Positions 56,396 through 64,000 of a DNA stretch of 64,000 nucleotides are shown here, piece by piece; the first letter of the stretch is position 1, and each line of letters begins with the position of its first letter. The stretch is from the NCBI GenBank assembly GCA_963662175.1, contig OY759221.1:30057027-30121026 (forward strand), given 5' to 3'. The position numbers were made by a program, and so were the translations under genes. Source of the DNA: Aradus depressus (Eukaryota > Arthropoda > Insecta > Hemiptera > Aradidae). A model generated the notes under the pieces. It ran no database searches, was not told the DNA's origin, and saw only the letters and a program-made list of their open reading frames with translations.

Positions 56396-58994
56396 TCGTC
56401 GGTAAGTTCTTCGAGTTCGATGATTCAGTTTTGAATTTTCAAGAAGTAGGTCTGGAATCTATTAAAGCACTGATTTAGACTTTTACTGTTTTCAGCCGCC
56501 CCACCGTCGACACCCTTAAATCTTCTGCTATAAAGAATAACCTAAGTATACTTTAAAAACAAGAGCCAAAGGACGAAGGGTTCCAAGGGACGAAGGGAGG
56601 CTTCCGCCCCCCGAAATGAGTCATATAAAAAATAAATATAAACCTTAATGTAGAAGCCCTTTTTTAGATACCTGATATTTTATTTTATAACTTTTTATTT
56701 TCATTTTTGCAAACTTTTTTTCTTTCTCAAGGGAAGAGTTTCACCGACAAAATTTTGATGGACGTGAATTATGCAAAATGTCGATTAACGAATTTCCCTT
56801 TTGAAGCTTCAGAGGTTTTTCCGGGGGAGGAAAACAGCTTCTCTTTGATTACAGCCCCCCGCCCCCCCACCACTCTTAACTAATTAACTAGCAGAGAAGC
56901 TCCTGGGTTCGAATTCCCACCCTTAACCTTTTACGTGGTGTTATTTATTAAAGATGGAAGCCAGCGAAGGGATGGATGAAGCGGAGGACGGTGGAAGTCT
57001 CAAAGTGGTGATGAATCAAAAATGAACCCTTCCCAGCTCTTCTCTCTCTCTCTTATGTGATACTTCCCACCTATCGCTCCATATCGATCACTTCCACCGT
57101 AAACAAGGTTAATAGGAGTGGACTTATCCGGCGGACTTGGCTCGTGAAGTAGTGAAAGCAAACACTCCAGGAGTCCGGCGGACCCCTCTCACAGATAATC
57201 TCATAGAAATAAAAGAGATTGTCTTCCCACTGTTTTATTTCCGAACAGAACCTGTTTTCAACACAACTGCATCATCATCAGTGGCACATGTATGAATACA
57301 TATAAATAGAGCCCGTATTTCATGCAGTAAAAAAAATTAAAAAACGTAAGGCCAAAACGTGCAAAAATGTGCAACAAAAAATAAAATCCTGTCTATAACT
57401 GCTTTTCTCCGAAAAAAAAAAAAAAAAATTGGATCTAATTTTCGAGGGGGGGTCAGCGCTGGCTGGCTTCTCCCATCAAGTGACTTCGTTATATTTTTCT
57501 TTTTGACCACATATTTGCTTATTATGTATATATTGTATATAGATAGCAAATAGAATAATAAAAAAAAAACTTTTTTTTCAGCATTAAATTGGGTATGGTT
57601 TAAAAATAAACGTATAAAATAAAAAGCCTAAAGGAATTTATTTATACAATTTATAAAAAATATTTACTGAAAACACAATTTTTTTTTTATCTTCATGTTT
57701 TATTAAAAAAATATTTTTTATTAAAAATGTAAAATACAAAAAAGTTCACCACATTACTCAAGGCCGTGAATTTGACTTCAATTAAATTGAAATATATTTT
57801 TTACTTAAGCGATTGATGCGTTAAAATTGATCACTAAATACATTTCAAAATTCTTGTCTGAAAAACTGTGCCGCCTGTCGCTAAGTATGTGCGTTTTAGC
57901 TGGGAAAACTATCTCTCGACGCTGACGCTTGTGATGGGGCATTTTTTTGTAGCTGCTTATAATGTCAGGTTGTAGATCCAATCACCATTTATGGCCGCAT
58001 TGTACTTTTTGAGTTGGTCATATCGTATAGATTTTTCTCAAAACTGTTTGTCCATTAACAAATGTATAACTAATTTACAAATACATTTTTTAATTACGAC
58101 AAAATATGCAATTTTGTGCAGTAAAAACCTAAAACATGCAATTTTGCCAAAAACGTTTAAGCATCAGGATCCCTCCTTCAGAGGAAAAAACTCTGGGCCT
58201 CAGATATTGTAGTCCCGCCACTGATACTGTCTATAGTTTAGTAGAAGCCTAAATACCAGACAATTGTTAATGAGATGAAACCAAGCTAAGAATTCAATTG
58301 AATTGATTTGAATTTCAGAGACAGGGTAGAAATGAGGTCATTGATTTGTTTTGGTAATGTGATGTGGAAATGAGTACTATGTGGTCTGGCTTGGAGCGCC
58401 CTCTGTCAACATTCATTAGCAAACAACAGACAAATATCATAAATTTAAACCAATCCAATGAATCAATCACTCCCACAATGCAAAGTTACCACCCATTCAT
58501 AAATGTTTAGAGCTAATTGGCGGGACCCATTCCTCCCTGTAACGCGAGGGTCAGTCGAGGGAGGATACCCAATCTGCTCTCCAGTTTCTTTCAACAATAT
58601 CCCGACACCACCTCCTTCTTTACCAGAACCTTCTTTCTTAAAGACTTTCTGTTGAGAACAAACTAAATATACACAAGACCATAATACGACTTATACGGAA
58701 CCACAGTTTTGAACTATAGGGCTGTGCTAAGCCATCTAGCACCCCGATAGAAACCATTGTCTATACATATCCAGAACCTCATAAGGACGACCCCTACTGA
58801 TTTTCAACCGAATCGGCCAAACGAAAGGAGTTATTAGATAGGATTAACACAAAAACTTTAATAACTGCCGTTATAATCCATGTATTGACACGCAATTTCA
58901 TATGTACATTCAAAACTTCATAAGATCCACACCTATTAATTTTCAACAATCGACCAAAGGGTATACTAAATTTCCGTATGAAATATTTCAAGGT
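56396..58994. other. Old repeats, no gene
   Basis: 56480-56900 is unassigned. 56890-56925 has a tRNA-like B box (CCTGGGTTCGAATTCCCACC), perhaps an old SINE. 57200-57300 has the ends-of-stem phrase CCACTG...CAGTGG on the minus strand. 57410-57430 is an A run. 58500-58700 is unassigned. 58760-58960 is a family H copy. Confidence 0.4.
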
Positions 58995-59336
58995 TAGTTA
59001 TTATGACTCATGTCCGGGCTTTAACTACGAGGTCATATCGCCTACTACCAGAGCGCTCTTTCGTCACTCTGATGGACATGAGCCCGACTCTATTGTAGGA
59101 GTCCTAAATTTTGCCTATCCTAAATTTTTATTCACCTAGGGTAAGGGCACTTTAACGAGTATCTGACATCGTACAGGCTCGGAACCATCGCTTAACGTCC
59201 CATCCGAAGGATGGCGTGCTTAAGTTTATTTTACCTCCCAGATAAAATAAACTAAGGGCCTCGGCTGGGTTTCGAACCCACGATCTTGAGCTCAGAAGGC
59301 AAGCACGCATACCTACCACTGAACTACCGGCGCCCT
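58995..59336 (-). mobile_element. tRNA-derived SINE with 14-bp target duplication
   Basis: AAATATTTCAAGGT precedes (58981-58994) and follows (59337-59350) this full-length minus-strand copy. A and B boxes are intact apart from a 4-base duplication (TACC) in the head near 59310. The tail is TAGTTATTATGA rather than AACCT units. Confidence 0.93.
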
Positions 59337-59350
59337 AAATATTTCAAGGT

Positions 59351-59963
59351 AATTTTCCCCTTTTTTGTTACTTATGTCTTGTTGTTGCTGTATTAACAAA
59401 ATTATCACAGTTTGTTCCCTTTTCCAGTTATTTTCAATATTATTTAATAAAATTCAAACGTTTACCAATAATTAAAATTTAGTGTAAGCCACAGAAGGGT
59501 TTGGGACAAGCCTTTTTGAAGGTTTAGGACCACCACATGGGCTGCTTTGATCTTCTCCGTACACAGAACAATCTCCAATAAATACTTTGTTCTGTTTTCA
59601 ACTTTAAACATCTCTTTACCAACAGTTTCCTCTGTCTCTCTTTTATTGAAATCGTGATTAAAAAGTTTTTTAACTTCAAATTCACTTCTCTTTTTATTCC
59701 TTCCGTTTTTTTCTTTTTTTGAAAAAGTTTTTTACATTTCAAACCAATTACAATCTTTCTTTTTAATAAATTTTCAAATTTAATTTATTAATGCTAAACG
59801 AACTTGACACATGACATTGCAAAACACTTAAATAAATAATTAATGTATACCAGAAGATTTCTCTCCTCTGACCCCGCTGAAAATTACACGGAGTCATCGT
59901 GTTTACAGACACAAAGAATTGAAAACTGACATTATTGCAGAGATATTGTGAAATAATTCAAAT
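59351..59963. other. AT-rich unassigned interval
   Basis: A minus-strand open frame at 59524-59742 is Lys-rich and low complexity; I do not think it is a gene. Confidence 0.3.
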
Positions 59964-60027
59964 GAACTTGAAAGAAATAAAACTTGTTTATTTATGGTAT
60001 TGTCTAATTTCACCAACTATATTTACA

Positions 60028-60063
60028 AGGGAGTACTTTCGGTATTTCTACTATCCTCAGCCA
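60028..60063 (-). ncRNA. Hammerhead-like motif, left arm of the 59964 foldback
   Basis: Minus strand: core CTGAGGAT (60053-60060), hairpin with one mismatch (AGTA against TACC), GAA, palindrome AGTACT (60032-60037), unpaired C (60031). The outer stem is TGG against CCT. Confidence 0.4.
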
Positions 60064-60532
60064 AAAGCATACGAGATATAGGCCAGTCAGTAGAGGATCG
60101 AAACAGGGGGGTACCTACGTTGCAAAAGGTGGTGTAGAAGGTTTTATTTTTTTAACTTGTATATATGGGTACGAACATGTAAAAAACAAAAATGCTAATA
60201 CGGGTGACCTCGGGACAACTTTTGGCAGCCAAAAAATCTCGAAATTTTAGGACTTTTTTGGGGGTTTTTGCCTTTAACTCCTAAACGATGCATCCTAGCG
60301 AAAAAGTTATGATGTAACAAATTAAAGAGCATTAAATTCCACGTTGATTGAATACCACAACTTAATAATTCAATTAAGTGGTATGGTCGAAAACCACGGT
60401 CAAAAAACGACGATTTTTCCCAACTTTGTCAAAAACTGAGATACTAGAGTCTACAGCTTGGGAATGAATATTCTAAGAGAAAAACTCATGGAATAAAAGT
60501 TGTTGACTCCTCAGTTTTATCTCTTATGCTTT

Positions 60533-60568
60533 TGGCTGAGGATGGTAGAAATACCGAAAGTACTCCCA
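60533..60568 (+). ncRNA. Hammerhead-like motif, right arm of the 59964 foldback (best copy)
   Basis: Outer stem TGG (60533-60535) pairs with CCA (60566-60568). Core CTGAGGAT (60536-60543); hairpin GGTA/TACC with GAAA loop (60544-60555); GAA (60556-60558); palindrome AGTACT (60559-60564); unpaired C (60565), the most favoured base before hammerhead cleavage. Every conserved core base is present. One extra T (60543) separates the core from stem II. Confidence 0.52.
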
Positions 60569-60632
60569 TGTAAATATAGTTGGTGAAATTAGACAATACC
60601 ATAAATAAACAAGTTTTATTTCTTTCAAGTTC

Positions 60633-61042
60633 ACACAAAGAAATGTTTATTTTTTTTTCGTTTTTGGAATCTGGATGTCGGAAAAAATATGAAGTTCCGT
60701 TGAAAACTCCGCATCGAATTTCTGACCGATTATGTAGCTTCTCCTATACTTCGTATAGTTGAAAAAGTAAAATTGTTGTGTGTGTGTGTTTGTGTGTGTG
60801 TGTTTGTGAACAAGACAACTCCTGATAGAAAGAATCGATACGAAATTTTATATGTGTATCCATAATACTCGAAGTCACCTATTGATTGTCAGCCAAATCG
60901 ACCCAAGGGAAGGGGGGATCCAGAACTCAAAAATCCCATTACTGCCGCTGTAATGAAAGTATCGACACAAAATTTAGTATAAAGATTCAGAAGTCACTTG
61001 TGATGTAAAAAAATTACACACATTAAGATTATTAATATATTA
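60633..61042. repeat. Family H repeat with a TG microsatellite
   Basis: The CTATACTTCGTATAG motif near 60742-60756 is followed by a TG-rich run (60777-60808) and family H sequence to about 61000. Confidence 0.5.
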
Positions 61043-61362
61043 GGTTAGGTTAGTTTTTATGACTCATGCCCGGGCTTTAACTACGAGTTCATATCGCCTA
61101 CTAGCGCTCTGCTCTTTCGTCACTCTGTTGGACATGAGCCCGACTCTACTATGGGAGTCCTACATTTTGTCTACCCTAAATTTGTATTCACCCAGAGCAG
61201 GGGCCTTTAACGAGTACCTGACATCGTATAGGCTCGGGACCATCGCTTAACGTCCCATCCGAAGGACGGCGTGCTTAAGTTTATTTTACCTCCCAGATCC
61301 GGGTTTCGAACCCACGATCTTGAGCTCAGAAGGCAAGCACGCATACCACCGGCGCCCTCTTG
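61043..61362 (-). mobile_element. tRNA-derived SINE, slightly shortened
   Basis: Minus-strand copy with a TTAGG-type tail at the left. Small deletions are in the centre (after CCTCCCAGAT) and in the head. Flanks TTAATATATTA (61032-61042) and TTAGTATATTA (61363-61373) differ at one position and look like a target duplication. Confidence 0.85.
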
Positions 61363-61954
61363 TTAGTATATTATAAAATCAATTATTATTATTTGTATAA
61401 AAACAGCCGTTAGGAGTGATGTATTAGTAAATAAACATACAAAAATGGACTAGTCGCATTTTGTTTTAAAACGAAATGTGAAGAACCAATGAATGGAGAA
61501 CACAAAAGACTACGATCAGCTGTTTTAAAGAGTGAGAAACAGTCTAAGAAGGTAGACAGTCTAGAGAGAGAAATGTTTTTAGCCTTAAGGTACTGAACCA
61601 TGTAGGAGTGAAAATAACAGTGAAGTAGATGCGCAAAGGTACTTTTATTTATTTATATGTTTATATGCCCAAAATAACATTGAATTAAAGAATGGCCACA
61701 ATATTTAAAAAGAAAATAGACTAAAGTCGATGTAGAAATTAGTTTGTAAGATTTTTATTATAATTTGATTTTTTTATTTCATATTGATATTTTGATTTTA
61801 TTTATAATGTAGGTTTAAATAAACCCAATATTTGTTATCTGGTTCTATGCTATTCATTTCCCTGTAAACCCAGTAAGATCATTTATATCTTTGGATTAGA
61901 TTTAAAATTTAAAAAAAAAAAAAACAAGATGGAATATTATTTTATAAGGAACAA
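61363..61954. other. Dispersed repeat shared with 23250 and 53500, then AT-rich DNA
   Basis: 61440-61640 is the reverse of the family at 23285-23400. The rest is unassigned. Confidence 0.4.
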
Positions 61955-62115
61955 TAATGGTTATAATCAATTTTTCGATAGGACTAACCGTTTTCGGGTA
62001 AATCAAGGAAACGTCTCAAAATATGTTTTTCAAAACTACATTTCAAGATGGTTTTCGGCATGTATATCGAAAACCGGACGACCTGTAAAAAACCTCATTC
62101 CATATATCATGTAAT
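61955..62115 (+). repeat. Dispersed repeat, family Z
   Basis: TTTTCGATAGGACTAACCG and AAAACCGGACGACCTG are shared with 20530-20640, and reversed with 9845-10025. Confidence 0.55.
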
Positions 62116-62261
62116 TCAGTATTCTCTACAACTATTATTGAAAATATTTTTAATTAGTTTTATTTTAATATAATCTCTTTAGTAAATTTAGAAGAAATCC
62201 AAATGAAAAATTTGAATTTTTTTTTTGTTTATTCAATTATTATTTATATATATTTTTCAGA

Positions 62262-62510
62262 TGGCGCCGGTAGCTCAGTGGTTTGCGTGCTTGACTTCTG
62301 AGCTCAATGTCGTGGGTTCGTAACCCGACCGAGGCCCTTAGTTTATTTTATCTGGGAGGTAAAATAAACTTAAGCCGCCATCCTTCGGATGGGACGTTAA
62401 GCGATGGTCCCGAGCCTGTACGATGTCAGGTACTCGTTAAAGACCCCTACCCTAAGTGAATAAAAATTAAGGGGAGGCAAAATTCAGGACGCCTAATAAA
62501 ACCTAACCTA
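62262..62510 (+). mobile_element. tRNA-derived SINE with deleted 3' domain
   Basis: Head, A and B boxes and central domain are intact. After AAAATTCAGGAC it jumps directly to the tail (two AACCT units). The tail is kept although about 95 bases of the 3' domain are missing. Confidence 0.85.
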
Positions 62511-63108
62511 AATATTTTTTATTATCATACACTCTATGTGTCAAATATTGAGGCTGAGGAAGTAGCTGGTGAATCACTGACGAGTTTTTTTTTTTTTTAA
62601 AGGGAGACGTAAGTGAAGTGGGAAATATGAGGAGAAAATATGAAATGAAAAAGAAAGAGATAATATGAGAAATAGGAATATAAAATGTTTAATATGTTTT
62701 TAATGGAGGAATGGTGTAGTGCGGAGAGGGAGGGTTGATGGCTGTATAAATGAGGTGGGGAAGGAAGTTTTACTGGCTCGACATGAGGCTGAATTGCCAA
62801 GTGCTACGGCCTATCCACACTTCTAGCAAAGTCCTTTCTCCCTTATAACGGCCATTTTGTCTTTATTAATCTTAGTAATATAATTTCATTAATATCGATT
62901 TTATAATAAACAATTTAGAACCCCCCAATCAAGTTTTGAAATAATACTTATCGTAAAACATCATTACTTTTCTAGAATCGATAGGAAAAATCGTCAGTGA
63001 ATCATCTCCAATATACTTCCCCAGTATGAATGAATCAACTATTTTTTTGCTTCCAGGATCCATCCTTTGGGTGGGAAGTTAAGCGAAAATATCTTGAAAG
63101 CATAGTAT
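62511..63108. other. Unassigned interval
   Basis: 62597-62820 has a minus-strand frame rich in Ser, His and Leu that may be an old LINE tail, but I cannot support it. 63050-63085 has a SINE-like phrase (CATCCTTTGGGTGGGAAGTTAAGCG). Confidence 0.35.
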
Positions 63109-63380
63109 AATACAGTATAAGAAAGAGCGAGGTTCTACGGAAGGTGAGGCTAAGAAGCTTGCTGAAGTGGAGATGGGCCGGACATGTGACAAGGATGGAT
63201 CCTCGACGATGGGCTAAAGTCTGCACGGAGTGGATTCCTAGAGACAGAAGAAGAGGAAAAGGAAGACGAGGACTGCGGTGGAGGGACGAGATAGTGGAGA
63301 GAATAGGGGATGGATGGTGCACAGTGGCCAGCAACAGAGAAACATGGAACAAATGTGTTACAGTATTATTTAAGAAATAA
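63109..63380 (+). pseudogene. LINE reverse transcriptase, extreme C-terminus
   Basis: The frame reads VRLRSLLKWRWAGHVTRMD, then RWAKVCTEWIPRDRRRGKGR and LRWRDEIVERIG, ending at 63380. The block 'L-W-GHV-RM------W------P-R-R-RGR---RW-D-I' is the hallmark tail of many animal endonuclease-reverse transcriptase LINEs. A stop lies just upstream and all catalytic domains are missing. It is a 5'-truncated relic. The clade (perhaps RTE-like) is uncertain. Confidence 0.78.
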
Positions 63381-63876
63381 CCCTCATTTTTATTTTTTCC
63401 TTTATTTTTATTTTATTTTTAATCAAGAAGTAACAGTTTTACTTAAGAAATAATTTAATTTAATTTAGGAACAATCGTTAAATTATTTTCTGATGTCTTC
63501 TGTTGAAAGAGCAGTAGACTCAAAATCTCCAAAAGGAGAGGCTTTTCTTCTAAAAGAATGTCAATAAAGCTATTTTATTTTTTAGTATAGTAATCAACGT
63601 ATATACCTTCTAATAATATGTACAAAATAATAAATAAACATTAATGATGAGTGCATAACAGTATTTTCATATACCAACAACGTTTTTACAGATAATTCTC
63701 CCTCCGTGTGTTAGCATCAGCTGTTTTTTTGTTTCATTGTACGAAGTAATTTTGAGATAGACTTTCTTAAACCCAGTAACGCCGGTATGAAATGATTTTG
63801 AGAAGGGGGAAGTAGAGTCATCTTTGCAAAAGTGATTGCTAGAAAAAGATCCTGTTAATAAATACCAGTTATAAAA
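63381..63876. other. Unassigned, with a small inverted-repeat family piece
   Basis: 63765-63850 shares the GGTATGAAATG and AGAAGGGGAAGTAGA-type sequence with 20460-20520. The rest is AT-rich with no gene. Confidence 0.4.
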
Positions 63877-64000
63877 ATAGGTAGAAAACCATGAGCACAC
63901 CGTCCTTCCTGGTACGCTAAGCGATGATCCCGAACTTGTACTATGTCAGGTACTCGTTAAAAACCCTTATCCTAGGTTATTAAATTCAAATAAGCAAAAA
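63877..64000 (+). repeat. Diverged SINE fragment running out of the window
   Basis: ATGAGCACACCGTCCTTCC, GCGATGATCCCGAAC and TATGTCAGGTACTCGTTAA mark the central domain. The end is beyond 64000. Confidence 0.65.

Larger units (their letters stand above)
59964..60632. mobile_element. Foldback element with about 115-bp arms
   Basis: GAACTTGAAAGAAATAAAAC on the left mirrors GTTTTATTTCTTTCAAGTTC on the right, and the match runs on to about 60080 and 60515. The 430-bp middle is unassigned. The arm part TTGTCTAATTTCACCAAC resembles the arm of the 14538 foldback. Each arm has a hammerhead-like motif; the right one is the best in the window. No target duplication found. Confidence 0.8.

Noticed and set aside
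57240..57310. Minus-strand CTGATGATGATG with CCACTG/CAGTGG flanks as another hammerhead-like motif
   Set aside because: The expected hairpin followed by GAAA and a palindrome cannot be laid out; only the outer complementarity fits.
60742..60756. CTATACTTCGTATAG, reminiscent of a loxP arm
   Set aside because: There is no second arm with an 8-bp spacer, and the motif belongs to a dispersed repeat seen several times with changes.
62597..62800. Ser/His/Leu-rich minus-strand frame as a gene
   Set aside because: No domain, no homologous motif, and purine-rich DNA on the other strand explains the composition.

Overview
The window is repeat-rich, AT-rich animal DNA, almost certainly from an insect. 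The evidence is an intact BEL/Pao retrotransposon, several Jockey-like and other LINE 3' ends, Harbinger-like and hAT-like elements, an insect-type U1 snRNA sequence, a 5S rRNA gene, and SINE tails built of the insect telomere unit (AACCT/TTAGG). Hemiptera is a guess from the style of the repeats and is not shown by the sequence. I found no convincing host protein-coding gene. The only long intact reading frame is the BEL/Pao polyprotein at 330-5552. Most short open frames are chance or fall in repeats.

Layout. 1-6679: young BEL/Pao element on the minus strand, lying in a Jockey LINE (6680-7109). 7670-23770: old dispersed repeats, copies of one tRNA-derived SINE, two long foldbacks (7670-8734 and 14538-15137), LINE scraps including a 121-bp triplication of a LINE C-terminus, an hAT-like element nested in a SINE, and a Harbinger relic (19260-19882). 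23772-41487: three minus-strand non-autonomous Helitrons. They carry a 66-bp minisatellite next to their 3' end and a 143-bp satellite next to their 5' end; the first is 10.7 kb long. 41488-49239: dispersed repeats, more SINE copies, a Jockey end, one 5S rRNA gene (47705-47823) and a shortened U1 snRNA (48704-48846). 49240-50680: a fourth, short Helitron with a different interior, split by a terminal-inverted-repeat element. 51150-53926: three foldbacks and a further inverted-repeat element. 54932-56395: a 5'-truncated LINE with 14-bp target duplications, then a decayed Ty3/Gypsy integrase region. 56396-64000: old repeats, more SINE copies, a foldback (59964-60632) and another LINE C-terminus.

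The most unusual signal is shared by the foldbacks at 7670, 14538, 51150, 53694 and 59964, and more weakly 52088. Apart from stretches shared by some of them, their sequences differ, yet each arm carries the same small RNA-like design: a 3-4 bp outer stem, a core close to CTGANGAT, a 3-5 bp hairpin, GAAA overlapping a short palindrome, one unpaired base, then the other strand of the outer stem. Stems are kept by different bases in different elements. This matches the layout of a minimal type I hammerhead ribozyme with a short palindromic stem III, as reported for Penelope-like retroelements, except for one extra base before stem II. Cleavage activity is inferred, not shown.

The second notable system is the Helitron family, whose copies keep the same ends while their interiors are replaced by satellite arrays. 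The 143-bp unit resembles the element's own 5' subterminal sequence, so the satellite appears to have grown inside the transposon.
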